Origin: an uncultured Bacteroidales bacterium
Lineage (GTDB): Bacteria > Bacteroidota > Bacteroidia > Bacteroidales > Muribaculaceae
DNA length: 64,000 nt
Assembly: GCA_902785925.1 (NCBI GenBank)
Contig: CADAAI010000005.1
Span: 37,970-101,969, forward strand
Direction of reading: 5' to 3'
Of the stretch, positions 19,339 through 29,142 are shown piece after piece. Made by a program: the position numbers and the translations under genes. A model generated the notes under the pieces. That model had not been told where the DNA came from. It worked only from the letters and a program-made list of their open reading frames with translations, and did not search any database. The stretch's first letter is position 1; each line of letters starts with the position of its first letter.

Positions 19339-20709
19339 TTAATGCTTATCGTTGCTGTAAGTATTAAGCCACTTATATTTGAACTCACAGTTGCGCCATC
19401 CTTCCTCGATATAAACATAGGTAGACTTCTGCTTATTCTCAATCCACTTGTTAATAATTTCTTCACGCTTGTGGTTTTCGTACATATCTTTAAGCACCTG
19501 ATAGTCGTCGGCAAAATCGGCACGATGACTATCAACACGCTTCGAAAGCTTGACGATAGCGACTTGCTGACGATTGGTAGCACGGTTCATCATCACAAAT
19601 GGTTTAGAGATTTCACCCACCTGCATTGTTGACACAATTTTTCCAACCTCAGCTGGCAGGTCGGCCATCTCAAAGAGATTACTGTGTGTCTTCTCGTTAA
19701 GCATCACACCATTATTATTTTTCGAGTCTTTATCCTGCGAGACATACAATGCCGCTGTTTCAAAGCTAATATTCTTTTTAGTATCAAGAATATCATTGCG
19801 CAATGAGTCAAGCTTTGCCTGTGCGTCATCAAGATCTTTCTGAGCGACCTTTGGTCTTAGAAGAATGTGACGGGTGTTAATGCGGTCGCCCCGCTTCTCT
19901 ATCAGCTGTATAATATGAAAACCTGCTTCGGTTTCCACAATTTTAGACACACGCTTCGTGTCATTAAGATTGAAAGCAGCAGTGGCATACTCAGGAAGCA
20001 ACTCGGCACGGCCCCTGAAACCAACTTCACCACCATAGGTCGAAGAGCCGTCTTCGCTATAAAGGATTGCCAATGTAGAGAAATCGCTCTGTCCACTATT
20101 CACCCTCTCGGTATAATCACGCAGGCGTGACTTCACATCATCAATCTCTTGCTGAGGGATCACTGGATTGATTGTTATAATCTGAACTTCTACCTGAAGT
20201 GGAATGGTAGGTAGTGAATCTTTAGGAATAGTATTGAAGTAACGACGAACATCGGCTGGAGTCGCTTTGATGTTCTTAGTAAGATTTCGTTGAACTTCCT
20301 GAACGGTATACTGATCTCTCACAACATCAATAAGCTGACTACGAAGTTCAGGCAATGATTTCCTAAAATACTCCTCAACTTTCTCTCGAGAACCAAGGTT
20401 CGCAATGAAATAATTGATTCGTGAATCAACATTTTGCATTACTGATGAGTTGGGAATCTCTACAGTATCAATTTTTGCCTGATGGAGGAACAGTTTCTCT
20501 ACAGCCATTCTCTCTGGAATAACACAATAGGGGTTGCCGTCAATCACAACGCGTTCATATAATGCCTGCTGATATTGTTCCTCAATATCCGACTTAAAAA
20601 TGGGCTCATCACCCACTACCCATGCCACCTCTTCGGCAACATTGTTTTGAGCATTCATGCTAAATGACAATAATGCCACCATGCACATTAGCAATGTCTT
20701 AATCTTCAT
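19339..20709 (-). CDS. Parvulin-type peptidyl-prolyl isomerase, SurA-like (exported)
   Basis: A periplasmic folding chaperone/isomerase of 456 residues counted from ATG 20709-20707. That start (MKIKTLLMCMVALLSFSMNAQ) gives a clean signal peptide; the frame is open 17 codons further but those codons are hydrophobic without purpose. The SurA N domain follows (VAWVVGDEPIFKSDIEEQYQQALYERV), then two parvulin domains, the first with VQIITINPVIP, FSTLAILYSEDGSSTYGGE and ETEAGFHIIQLIEKRGD. It would help outer-membrane protein assembly, in keeping with the OstA-like gene just downstream. A terminator lies upstream, after the neighbouring PPIase gene. Confidence 0.9.
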   Translation of the reverse strand: MKIKTLLMCMVALLSFSMNAQNNVAEEVAWVVGDEPIFKSDIEEQYQQALYERVVIDGNPYCVIPERMAVEKLFLHQAKIDTVEIPNSSVMQNVDSRINYFIANLGSREKVEEYFRKSLPELRSQLIDVVRDQYTVQEVQRNLTKNIKATPADVRRYFNTIPKDSLPTIPLQVEVQIITINPVIPQQEIDDVKSRLRDYTERVNSGQSDFSTLAILYSEDGSSTYGGEVGFRGRAELLPEYATAAFNLNDTKRVSKIVETEAGFHIIQLIEKRGDRINTRHILLRPKVAQKDLDDAQAKLDSLRNDILDTKKNISFETAALYVSQDKDSKNNNGVMLNEKTHSNLFEMADLPAEVGKIVSTMQVGEISKPFVMMNRATNRQQVAIVKLSKRVDSHRADFADDYQVLKDMYENHKREEIINKWIENKQKSTYVYIEEGWRNCEFKYKWLNTYSNDKH

Positions 20710-20865
20710 ATCGTTATGTGTATTGTATATTATCAATAACAGTAATGGTAAAAAAATCAAACTAAAATTTCGCCATTATTTCAACTTGCAAAGTTCTTGA
20801 TTTTTTGTCATTTCTCAAAATCAAATTCAATTAATTATATTTAATTATAATATATATCTACAAAA

Positions 20866-20905
20866 AATGCCTTGTTGCGACTTAATATTGCTACAACAAG
20901 GCATT
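20866..20905 (-). terminator. Terminator of the upstream PPIase gene
   Basis: A perfect 12-pair stem (20866-20877 with 20894-20905) is followed on the minus strand by TTTTTTG. It lies 39 bases past the stop at 20944, separating the two PPIase genes into different transcripts or attenuating read-through. Confidence 0.8.
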
Positions 20906-20943
20906 GTTTTGATGGATAATAGATATCCTTCTAATGCGTTAGA

Positions 20944-22899
20944 TTATTTATACTTCGCCTTCAACAACTTGAGTTGCTTCTTGTCGACAGATACTTTGTA
21001 ACGCTTGTGAAGTCCTTCAATCCATTGCTCTTCAAGATCATCTTGATAATCGGAAGAAACAAGTCCCTTGACATCGCTCATCTCCTCGGGTTGTGAAATT
21101 ATCCTACCAAAGAGCTTGCCATAAACTGGATAGCCAACATAAATCGATTCAACTTCTTTGCCACCAAAAGCAATGTGATCGACCATCGCGTTCTCACCCT
21201 GCTTAGTCACGACACGAACCATCCTGATGTTGCGACCAAACTTCTTGTTCATTGCAGTTGTGATTGTGTCCTCAGGTTCATTATTAAACTGTGGTATTGT
21301 TGCCATAACCTCATTCATAATTGAGTCGTTCTTGGCACACACCATAATGCCTTTAAAATGAGGAGCATCCCACTGATACTTGCTACGGTTGGAATTAAAA
21401 CGCTGTACGAGAGCTTCCTCATCGTTCTTGGCTTTATTCCACACCTCATGATTCATAACCTCGAAGAGAAGTGTTCCCTCGCGGTACTCATTCATCAAGT
21501 TTCGGTAATCAGAATTCAGCTCAATGAGATTGTCGGCATAATAACGAGAGATCTCTTTACGTGCGATCTTGTCAACATTTCCTACAAGACTGGCTACTGC
21601 AACATCGTTGCTAGCAAATTTTGCCTTAGTATTCAACATCTTGGCCATAAGCGACAATGGCAACTTTTGGTTAGTGTCGAAAGTACAGATGGGATAGTCA
21701 GATTTAGCTACCACATCGGTAACGAATGTTGAATCATAACTTCCATGTTTTGCAAGCTCACTCTTAAGATAATCCCCGAGCTTATCGTTAGCCTTGTAGT
21801 TGAGTTGGCTCATTATCTGCTTCATTTTGCTATCGGCTGGCATTGTTGAACGCTCATCGGCTTTCATCATCAAGTCGATAGTTGGACGAGCTTCCTCAAG
21901 TGTGGGAACTGGTTTGTGGCTGTATTTCTTAATGATATGGTAGCCATATCTTGTCTCAATGGGTTCAGAAATCTCACCTTCCTTAAGAGCAAATGATGCA
22001 TCTTCAAAGGGCTTAACCATGCGGCCACGGCCAAAGAAAGGAAGTTTGCCTTCATTACGCGCCGATCCAGGATCCTGAGAGTACTTCTTGGCAAGTGCCT
22101 CAAACTCCTCGCCAGCCTTTAAGCAGTTATAAATCGAATCGATGCGAGTCTTCACTGCCAGTTTAGCGCTATCGGTAACATTTTCACGAGGGAAGAGAAG
22201 CAAAATGTGCCCTACTTCGACCTGACCCTCATCGGGCCTTACACCATTAACCTTAATCAGGTGAATTCCATAATCGGTCACAACGGGCTGTGAGATGCTT
22301 CCTACAGGAGTATTAAAAGCTGCATATTCAAAAGCATAGGGGAAAACTCCTGAGGTAATAAAACCATATTCACCTTTATTGTTGACCTTCGAACGATCGA
22401 CTGAGTATTTCATTACCAGGTCGTTGAAATTCTCACCATTAAGGATACATGTGCGAATGCTATCCATCTTAGCGATTTGCTTAGCATTCTCGGCATCATC
22501 ACGGCCTCTAGCAAGCATCAAGTGAGAAACATTTACATTCTTAGTCATGCGGTCATAGGCCTCATTCACCAATCTCTCCTTAAGTTCGGTGTCGGTTAGA
22601 TAAGGCGAGAGCATATCATTCTTGTAACCTTCAAGCTCAGCCTTGATGCGAGGCAAGGTATCATATCCCAAGCGCTCGGCCTCGGCTACTTTGAGCTTAT
22701 AATTTACGAATCGTTCAACATACTCATCAATGCTCTCTTTGTTAACTTGCTGCTCTAAGTTTTTCTTGTAAAGATACTCAAACTCTGAGACTTTCACATC
22801 CTTGTTATTGATTTTCATCAACACTGGGTCTTTGGCAGCATAAGCTCCACATGCTAATCCAGCAACTACTAATGCGGAAATAAAATACTTCAGTTTCAT
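20944..22899 (-). CDS. Parvulin-type peptidyl-prolyl isomerase (PpiC/PrsA-like), exported
   Basis: A 651-residue exported isomerase. The signal peptide is [21 protein letters not shown], followed by a SurA-N-like segment and two clear parvulin domains. The first has [20 protein letters not shown] and [20 protein letters not shown]; the second has [36 protein letters not shown] and [17 protein letters not shown]. The C-terminal 250 residues are a less conserved helical region. It probably assists periplasmic or outer-membrane protein folding. TAAATTTG on the minus strand (22956-22949) is a plausible -7 promoter element. Confidence 0.9.
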   Translation of the reverse strand: MKLKYFISALVVAGLACGAYAAKDPVLMKINNKDVKVSEFEYLYKKNLEQQVNKESIDEYVERFVNYKLKVAEAERLGYDTLPRIKAELEGYKNDMLSPYLTDTELKERLVNEAYDRMTKNVNVSHLMLARGRDDAENAKQIAKMDSIRTCILNGENFNDLVMKYSVDRSKVNNKGEYGFITSGVFPYAFEYAAFNTPVGSISQPVVTDYGIHLIKVNGVRPDEGQVEVGHILLLFPRENVTDSAKLAVKTRIDSIYNCLKAGEEFEALAKKYSQDPGSARNEGKLPFFGRGRMVKPFEDASFALKEGEISEPIETRYGYHIIKKYSHKPVPTLEEARPTIDLMMKADERSTMPADSKMKQIMSQLNYKANDKLGDYLKSELAKHGSYDSTFVTDVVAKSDYPICTFDTNQKLPLSLMAKMLNTKAKFASNDVAVASLVGNVDKIARKEISRYYADNLIELNSDYRNLMNEYREGTLLFEVMNHEVWNKAKNDEEALVQRFNSNRSKYQWDAPHFKGIMVCAKNDSIMNEVMATIPQFNNEPEDTITTAMNKKFGRNIRMVRVVTKQGENAMVDHIAFGGKEVESIYVGYPVYGKLFGRIISQPEEMSDVKGLVSSDYQDDLEEQWIEGLHKRYKVSVDKKQLKLLKAKYK

Positions 22900-23057
22900 A
22901 ATTATTTTAAAAATGTATTTCTCTTCTTTCGGTAAAAATGTGAATATACAAATTTAATAACGTAAATATTAATATGAAATTATACGCACAATTTTAAAAT
23001 TAGTTAATTGTTTAGTGCAATCAACTAAAAATTAAAGATCTATATTAAGATTTTTGA

Positions 23058-25232
23058 TTAATTACCAAGCTCGCTCAAGAACTTAATGCGAACCAAGCGT
23101 ATTTCTTCCTCGGTGTACTCATCACCTAGCTCTTCCATTGCAACGCTAAGGCGGTCGGTGTCGCTCTCCTTGAAGTACTCAAAGATATCCTCCATGTGGT
23201 CTTCATCCATCACCTCACGAATGTAGTAGTCAATGTTAATGCGTGTACCTGAATACACAATAGCCTCTATCTCATCGAGCATCTTGTCAAACTCCAATCC
23301 TCTAGATTCGGCAAGATCATGCAACGACACCTTGCGGTCAATACTCTGAATCAATGAGATTTTCAGCTTACTCTTATTGGCAACAGTGCGCACTCGCATA
23401 TCCTCAGGACGGATTATCTCATTCTCCTCGACATGCCTCTTGATGATATCAAGGAATTCGGCGCCATAACGCTTAGCCTTACCGGCTCCCACACCAGGAA
23501 TGTTGACAAGCTCCTCCATTGTGATGGGATAAGTTGTGGCCATTGCTTCGAGTGATGGATCTTGGAAAATCACATAAGGAGGTAGCTGAAGCTTAGATGC
23601 CGTCTTCTTGCGCAAGCTTTTCAAGATGCTGAACAACTCACCATCAAGAGCTCCTGAACCACTCTGCATCTCGCTATCGTCGGTCGAGGTGAAATCACGG
23701 TCCTCAACAACCATAAATGACGTTGGATTTTCAAGGAATTCTTTCCCTCGCTTGGTTACTTTGAGAAGGCCATAATTCTCAATATCACGGTCAAGATAAC
23801 CAGCAATGATGCCTTGAGATATAACAGCATTAAGGAATTTGGGAGTGCAGTCCTTCTGGCATCCGAACATCTCAAGCTTGTGATGCAGATAAGACTTAAC
23901 CTCATTGGTGGCCTCACCCACCATGACAGCAATTACATGGTCGGCCTTAAACTTCTCCTTAAGCATCAAAATTGTCTCGATAGCATCGCACAGCTCGTTT
24001 CGCGACTCAATTCGCTTGCGTGGATGCAGACAGTTGTCGCAGTTATGGCAGTTATCCTCGGGATATTCTTCACCGAAGTAATGAAGCAACGTCTTGCGGC
24101 GGCAAACTGAGGTCTCGGCATAGGAAGCAGTTTCGGCAAGCAGTTGCTTACCAATCTCCTGCTCAGCGACTGGTTTGCCTTGCATAAACTTGCGAAGCTT
24201 GTCAAGGTCTTTTTGAGCATAGAACGTGATACACTGTCCCTCTCCGCCATCACGACCTGCGCGACCTGTCTCTTGATAGTAACCTTCAAGACTCTTGGGG
24301 ATATCGTAGTGAATCACAAACCTAACATCAGGCTTATCAATACCCATACCAAAGGCGATAGTTGCTACTATTACATCGACATCCTCAAGCAGAAAAGCAT
24401 CCTGATTGGCCGATCGTGTAGCACTATCCATACCAGCATGATAGGCAAGTGCCTTAATATCATTCACGCGCAGCGTTGTAGCTAGTTCCTCAACTTTCTT
24501 GCGGCTCAAGCAATAGATAATACCTGATTTTCCAGGCATCGACTTGATATACTTGATAATATCCTTATCAACGTCCTTGGTCTTGGGTCGCACCTCATAA
24601 TACAAGTTGGTGCGGTTAAACGACGACTTGAACACATTGGCATCCATAATGCCCAGGTTCTTCTGTATATCATGCTGAACCTTAGAAGTAGCTGTTGCTG
24701 TGAGAGCAATTATAGGCCTCACGCCTATCTCATTGATGAAATGTCTGATTCTTCGGTATTCAGGCCTAAAGTCATGACCCCATTCCGAAATACAGTGTGC
24801 CTCGTCGATGGCATAGAACGAAATTTTCACGCTCTTAAAAAACTCAAGATTGTCTTCTTTGGTGAGCGATTCGGGAGCAACATACAAAAGCTTGGTCTTT
24901 CCTGCCAGTATGTCATCTTTAACCTGGTCGATAGCTTGCTTGTTGAGCGAAGAGTTCAGGAAATGAGCAATACCGTCCTCATCGCTGAAGTTGCGCATGG
25001 CATCCACCTGGTTTTTCATCAACGATATAAGTGGAGAAATGACTATAGCAGTGCCTTCCATCAGCAGCGAGGGTAACTGATAGCACAACGACTTGCCACC
25101 TCCAGTTGGCATCAACACAAATGTGTCGTGCTCCTCAATGAGGCTCAGCATAATTCTTTCCTGTTGACCTTTAAAAGTATCAAAACCGAAATACTTTTTT
25201 AAGGTCGACACCAATCGTTCTTTATCTGCCAT
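23058..25232 (-). CDS. recQ: ATP-dependent DNA helicase RecQ
   Basis: A 724-residue 3'-5' helicase for recombination and replication-fork repair. The helicase core has LMPTGGGKSLCYQLPS (Walker A), DEAHCISEWGHDFRPEY (DEAH box) and QETGRAGRDGGEGQ (motif VI). A RecQ zinc-binding subdomain follows, with four cysteines (CRRKTLLHYFGEE through CHNCDNCL), then the winged helix. The HRDC domain holds NIPGVGAGKAKRYGAEFLDI. The C-terminus extends about 90 residues past HRDC, as is common in Bacteroidota RecQ. It has its own -7-like element (TATATTTG, minus strand 25278-25271) after clpX. Confidence 0.97.
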   Translation of the reverse strand: MADKERLVSTLKKYFGFDTFKGQQERIMLSLIEEHDTFVLMPTGGGKSLCYQLPSLLMEGTAIVISPLISLMKNQVDAMRNFSDEDGIAHFLNSSLNKQAIDQVKDDILAGKTKLLYVAPESLTKEDNLEFFKSVKISFYAIDEAHCISEWGHDFRPEYRRIRHFINEIGVRPIIALTATATSKVQHDIQKNLGIMDANVFKSSFNRTNLYYEVRPKTKDVDKDIIKYIKSMPGKSGIIYCLSRKKVEELATTLRVNDIKALAYHAGMDSATRSANQDAFLLEDVDVIVATIAFGMGIDKPDVRFVIHYDIPKSLEGYYQETGRAGRDGGEGQCITFYAQKDLDKLRKFMQGKPVAEQEIGKQLLAETASYAETSVCRRKTLLHYFGEEYPEDNCHNCDNCLHPRKRIESRNELCDAIETILMLKEKFKADHVIAVMVGEATNEVKSYLHHKLEMFGCQKDCTPKFLNAVISQGIIAGYLDRDIENYGLLKVTKRGKEFLENPTSFMVVEDRDFTSTDDSEMQSGSGALDGELFSILKSLRKKTASKLQLPPYVIFQDPSLEAMATTYPITMEELVNIPGVGAGKAKRYGAEFLDIIKRHVEENEIIRPEDMRVRTVANKSKLKISLIQSIDRKVSLHDLAESRGLEFDKMLDEIEAIVYSGTRINIDYYIREVMDEDHMEDIFEYFKESDTDRLSVAMEELGDEYTEEEIRLVRIKFLSELGN

Positions 25233-25318
25233 AGTCTTAAGGTTTTACCTTTAGGTGGTTAATTAATTCACAAATATAAGGAAAAAAAATCAAATATTAA
25301 AATTATATTTCATTTTTT

Positions 25319-26554
25319 TTACAAACTCGATGATATTGCTGCAAAATTTGAACGATCAAGCTGCTCTTGGGCATATTCTCGTGTGAGCACAAATTTCTTT
25401 TTCTTCATCGAGGGCAAACTATACATTGCATCCATCATAATGGTCTCAAAAATTGACCTTAGACCACGGGCACCAAGCTTGTACTCAACAGCCTTGTCGA
25501 CAATAAAAGCGAGAGCATCATCACTGACGGTAAATGTTATGCCATCCATGAGCATCAGTTTCTCATATTGTCGCACAATAGCATTCTTTGGCTCAACAAG
25601 GATGCGGCGAAGAGCCTCACGTTCTAGTGGCTCAAGATTAGTTATCACCGGCAAGCGACCTATAATCTCAGGAATAAGACCATAAGAACGCAAGTCTTGG
25701 GGAGCTACATAATGAAGTAGTTTCTCGCGCTCGGTCTTGGTGACGTGATTACCAGCGCCGTAACCCACCACATGTGTGTTAAGACGCAAAGCAATCTTGC
25801 GTTCTATACCCTCAAAAGCCCCACCACAAATGAAGAGAATGTTCTTGGTATCGACAGGTATCATCTTTTGCTCAGGATGCTTGCGTCCACCTTGTGGCGG
25901 CACATTGACAACCGAGCCTTCAAGCAATTTGAGCAGACCCTGTTGCACACCCTCACCGCTCACGTCGCGAGTGATTGACGGATTGTCGCTCTTGCGCGCA
26001 ATCTTGTCAATCTCATCGATGAAGACGATGCCTCGTTCAGCCTCCTTCACGTTGTAGTCGCATGCCTGGAGAAGTCGTACAAGCAAGCTCTCAATGTCCT
26101 CGCCAACATAACCGGCTTCGGTGAGAACAGTTGCATCTACAATAGCAAAAGGCACTTTGAGAAGTTTGGCGATTGTTTTGGCGAGTAGAGTTTTTCCTGT
26201 ACCTGTAGGTCCAACAATAATGATATTTGATTTCTCAATATCAATATCGTCTTTTTCCTGAGACAAGCGTTTATAATGATTGTAGACAGCAACCGATAGA
26301 TATTTCTTAGCACTCTCCTGCCCTATTACATACTGATCGAGATACTCTTTTATCTCCTGTGGCTTGGGAAGTTCATTTAAGTCTAAGTCGCTGAGCAAGC
26401 TCTCTTGCATCTTGCCCAGATACTCTTTAGATATTTCATTGGCTTTCTCGGCACACTCATTACATATGAACCCGTTCAACCCAGGGATGAGCAGGTCCAC
26501 CTCGCGCTGACTGCGACCGCAAAAGTCGCATCTCATCGTTTCTTTTTTAGCCAT
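25319..26554 (-). CDS. clpX: ATP-dependent Clp protease ATP-binding subunit ClpX
   Basis: A 411-residue AAA+ unfoldase that feeds substrates to ClpP. The N-terminal zinc-binding domain has [15 protein letters not shown] and [10 protein letters not shown] (four Cys). The AAA+ core has [15 protein letters not shown] (Walker A), [27 protein letters not shown] (Walker B and RKH-type pore context) and LGARGLRSI (sensor 2). It starts 24 bases after clpP, so the pair is probably one operon. Confidence 0.99.
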   Translation of the reverse strand: MAKKETMRCDFCGRSQREVDLLIPGLNGFICNECAEKANEISKEYLGKMQESLLSDLDLNELPKPQEIKEYLDQYVIGQESAKKYLSVAVYNHYKRLSQEKDDIDIEKSNIIIVGPTGTGKTLLAKTIAKLLKVPFAIVDATVLTEAGYVGEDIESLLVRLLQACDYNVKEAERGIVFIDEIDKIARKSDNPSITRDVSGEGVQQGLLKLLEGSVVNVPPQGGRKHPEQKMIPVDTKNILFICGGAFEGIERKIALRLNTHVVGYGAGNHVTKTEREKLLHYVAPQDLRSYGLIPEIIGRLPVITNLEPLEREALRRILVEPKNAIVRQYEKLMLMDGITFTVSDDALAFIVDKAVEYKLGARGLRSIFETIMMDAMYSLPSMKKKKFVLTREYAQEQLDRSNFAAISSSL

Positions 26555-26578
26555 AAACGATAATTGTAATTCAACTTA

Positions 26579-27253
26579 TTATTTCGCTTTCTCGAGCACC
26601 TTATCAATCATACCATAATCGAGAGCTTCCTGCGAGGTCATCCAATAGTCGCGGTCGCTATCGGCATACACTTTATCATAGGGCTGTCCCGAATGAGACG
26701 AGATGATGTTATAAAGCTCTTCTTTGAGTTTTTGAATCTCACGGGCAGTGATTTCAATGTCGGATGCCTGACCCTGAATACCACCCATTGGTTGATGAAT
26801 CATCACGCGGCTGTGCTTAAGGGCATATCGCTTGCCCTTCTCGCCAGCAACAAGCAGGATTGCCGCCATAGATGCTGCCATACCAGTACAGATTGTAGTG
26901 ACATCACTCTGGATGTACTGCATGGTATCATAAATGCCAAGTCCTGCATAAACCGAGCCACCAGGAGAATTGATGTAGATTGATACGTCCTTGCCAGGAT
27001 CGGCACTGTCGAGATAAAGTAGCTGGGCCTGAATCACATTGGCAGTATAATCGTCTATCTGAGTGCCAAGGAAGATGATGCGGTCCATCATAAGGCGTGA
27101 AAACACATCCATCTGAGCCACGTTAAGCTTGCGCTCTTCAATAATTGTGGGGGATATATAACTGCTCTCAATCATTGACTGAGTAGTTTGATCAAAAGTC
27201 AAACCATTCATTCCCAAATGGTTTACAGCGAAATTTCTAAAGTCGTTTTTCAT
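26579..27253 (-). CDS. clpP: ATP-dependent Clp protease proteolytic subunit ClpP
   Basis: A 224-residue serine protease subunit that forms the tetradecameric chamber. The catalytic triad is visible: Ser128 in GMAASMAA, His153 in MIHQPMGG and Asp165 in GQASDIEI. The N-terminal 35 residues exceed the E. coli propeptide slightly and are probably processed. Upstream on the minus strand is a good promoter (27285-27315); clpX follows directly. Confidence 0.99.
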   Translation of the reverse strand: MKNDFRNFAVNHLGMNGLTFDQTTQSMIESSYISPTIIEERKLNVAQMDVFSRLMMDRIIFLGTQIDDYTANVIQAQLLYLDSADPGKDVSIYINSPGGSVYAGLGIYDTMQYIQSDVTTICTGMAASMAAILLVAGEKGKRYALKHSRVMIHQPMGGIQGQASDIEITAREIQKLKEELYNIISSHSGQPYDKVYADSDRDYWMTSQEALDYGMIDKVLEKAK

Positions 27254-27284
27254 ATCATGTATTTTTTGATTTGTTATTTAACAT

Positions 27285-27315
27285 CAAAGATAGTAATTAT
27301 TTCTCATTTACACAA
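27285..27315 (-). promoter_or_regulatory. Predicted promoter of clpPX
   Basis: Minus strand TTG (27315-27313), 20 bases, TATCTTTG (27292-27285). Start of transcription would be near 27281, about 28 bases before the clpP ATG. Confidence 0.55.
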
Positions 27316-27388
27316 CTTTCATCCCTTTTTTAAACTATATTTTACAAAAAGATGGTATTTCTTAGAATTATAAAGTTGACAAAACAAA

Positions 27389-27417
27389 TGTGTGGCAACC
27401 AATAAAGTTGCCACACA
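27389..27417 (-). terminator. Terminator of tig
   Basis: A perfect 11-pair stem (27389-27399 with 27407-27417) lies 27 bases past the trigger-factor stop, followed on the minus strand by TTTGTTTTG. Confidence 0.75.
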
Positions 27418-27443
27418 TAATTGATACAATGCTATTCAGCTTT

Positions 27444-28799
27444 TTATTTTGCCTCAAAGAGTTTGTTGAATTCCTCGGCAGTAACGTCTTTCTCGGTAAG
27501 TGACACGTTGTCACGAATTGTGGCAAACACCTTGTCTTCGAATGCGCGACGGTTAATCTCCTTGGCGTAGTCTTTGTTCTCCATGAGCTCGCCAGCATAG
27601 CGGTCGAGAGTCTCGTCGGGAACATTGCCAATGCCATACTGAGCAAACTGTTGCGCAGCGTAAATGCGAGCAAGACGCATCTGGTCTTCCTTCTCAATTT
27701 TCACGTCATACTGCTTTGCAACTTTCTCCTTGATGAGCTGCCAAACGATTTCGCCGCGAGTGCGTGGATATTCCTCCTCGATCTTTGAAGGCTCAGTGTC
27801 CTTGTTAATTGACATGAGATATCTCTTCAAGAACTCATCAGGAAGCTCTAATTCGCCAACCTTCTTAACGAGAACCTTCTCAGCATCGATGGTGAAACGA
27901 TAGTTGCTGTCGCTCTTGAGCTGTCCGGCGAGCATCTCCTTAATCTTGGCGTAATAATCTTCCTCGGTCTTGACAACGTCCTTGCCAAATACCATGTCAT
28001 AAAGTTCCTGACCAAGTTCGGCATCCTTGTTGACAAGAATCTCTTCTACCTTGAAGGTAAAGTCGCTCTCAACATTCTCGGCCTGATCTTTGTCAATAGC
28101 CAGCATAGCAGCCATCTCGGTAACATTGCTTCCTGAGCTAACACGAGGATTGAAAGTGATAGTATCATTTACCTTGAGACCTACGAACTTAGCCTTCTCA
28201 ACCTCATCCTTGAGATACTTGGGCGAAACAATTGTGCGCTCAACCTTGATGCCACCATCCTTTACATTGCCGTCCTTGTCAAGCTCTTCCATTGATCCAC
28301 GCAGCAAAGCGTCCTCAGTCGAAACGTCGCCAGGCACCTGTGTGCCAAAGCGTTTCTTATAGGCATTGCTCTGGTCATCAACCATGGCTTGACTAACCTC
28401 AATATTATAGTAAGGAACCTTCACGCGCTTGTCAAGCTTAAGCTCAAATTCAGGTGCGAAACCAAGGTCAAACTTAAATTCAAAATTCTTCTCGTTGACG
28501 AGGTCGACCTTAGTATCCTTCGATAGCATAGGCTCACCCAGCAGGTCGATGTTGTTCTCGCGGATATAGTTAGTGAGCTCGCGACTAACGATTTCATCAA
28601 CTACTTCGGCTGTAACCTGACCGCCATAGTGCTTCTTGAGCAACGATGCAGGCACATGGCCAGGACGGAAACCCTTAATTGGACGACGGCGTCCCAGAAG
28701 TGACAATTGCTTCTTAACTTCGTCTTGATAATCCTCTTCAACTAGCGATATTGTGAGTACTCCGCTCACATTACCATTCTTGTCTAATGTTACGTTCAT
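27444..28799 (-). CDS. tig: Trigger factor, ribosome-associated chaperone / PPIase
   Basis: A 451-residue chaperone acting at the ribosome exit tunnel. The N-terminal ribosome-binding domain contains RPIKGFRPGHVPASLLKKHYG, a close variant of the usual GFRxGKxP signature. The central FKBP-like region is degenerate, as in other Bacteroidota (GSMEELDKDGNVKDGG), and the C-terminal helical chaperone domain covers the last 170 residues. First gene of the conserved tig-clpP-clpX-recQ order, though separate promoters and a terminator indicate its own transcript. Confidence 0.95.
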   Translation of the reverse strand: MNVTLDKNGNVSGVLTISLVEEDYQDEVKKQLSLLGRRRPIKGFRPGHVPASLLKKHYGGQVTAEVVDEIVSRELTNYIRENNIDLLGEPMLSKDTKVDLVNEKNFEFKFDLGFAPEFELKLDKRVKVPYYNIEVSQAMVDDQSNAYKKRFGTQVPGDVSTEDALLRGSMEELDKDGNVKDGGIKVERTIVSPKYLKDEVEKAKFVGLKVNDTITFNPRVSSGSNVTEMAAMLAIDKDQAENVESDFTFKVEEILVNKDAELGQELYDMVFGKDVVKTEEDYYAKIKEMLAGQLKSDSNYRFTIDAEKVLVKKVGELELPDEFLKRYLMSINKDTEPSKIEEEYPRTRGEIVWQLIKEKVAKQYDVKIEKEDQMRLARIYAAQQFAQYGIGNVPDETLDRYAGELMENKDYAKEINRRAFEDKVFATIRDNVSLTEKDVTAEEFNKLFEAK

Positions 28800-28857
28800 T
28801 TCTCTTTTTTAAAGTCTATATATTCTGCTTTTTTATTGATTCATGTTTTTGAGCGTG

Positions 28858-28888
28858 CAAAATTACTGCAAATACATTGAATTACAAA
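28858..28888 (-). promoter_or_regulatory. Predicted promoter of tig
   Basis: Minus strand TTTG (28888-28885), 19 bases, TAATTTTG (28865-28858). It lies about 60 bases upstream of the trigger-factor ATG and to the left of the 9-bp repeat array. Confidence 0.6.
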
Positions 28889-28953
28889 ATGAAAAAGCAA
28901 TATTTTTTATAATTCAGGAGGCAAATGACACTTTTAATTCGCCTGAGTAGATG

Positions 28954-29070
28954 GACTCACCTGACTCACCTGACTCACCTGACTCACCTGACTCACCTGA
29001 CTCACCTGACTCACCTGACTCAATGGAATCACCGGAATCAGTGGAATCGGTGGAATCGGTGGAATCACTC
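28954..29070. repeat. Minisatellite: thirteen 9-bp units between dnaK and tig
   Basis: Seven perfect head-to-tail copies of GACTCACCT (28954-29016) are followed by six degenerate units in the same 9-bp register (GACTCAATG, GAATCACCG, GAATCAGTG, two GAATCGGTG, GAATCACTC; 29017-29070). Because 9 is a multiple of 3 and the unit lacks stops, short frames are open on both strands. I treat these as consequences of the repeat, not genes. The gap 28800-29142 holds the tig promoter, this array and a hairpin after dnaK. Confidence 0.95.
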
Positions 29071-29092
29071 GAATTTCCTCAAAAGTATGAGC

Positions 29093-29116
29093 CCCATGGC
29101 ATTTTGGTGTCATGGG
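29093..29116 (-). terminator. Hairpin after dnaK (possible terminator)
   Basis: Nine pairs including one G-T (29093-29101 with 29108-29116) with a six-base loop, 27 bases past the dnaK stop. No long U tract follows, so termination may be incomplete. Confidence 0.45.
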
Positions 29117-29142
29117 ACCCACATTATTATTGATTAATAAAA

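Noticed and set aside
28954..29070. Possible CRISPR array.
   Set aside because: Units are 9 bp head to tail with no spacers and no cas genes nearby.
28925..29137. Open frames in all registers across the 9-bp repeat array (poly Asp-Ser-Pro, poly Thr-His-Leu, poly Ser-Gln-Val).
   Set aside because: They come from a 9-bp unit lacking stop codons; there is no promoter, start context or recognisable protein, so I call only a repeat.
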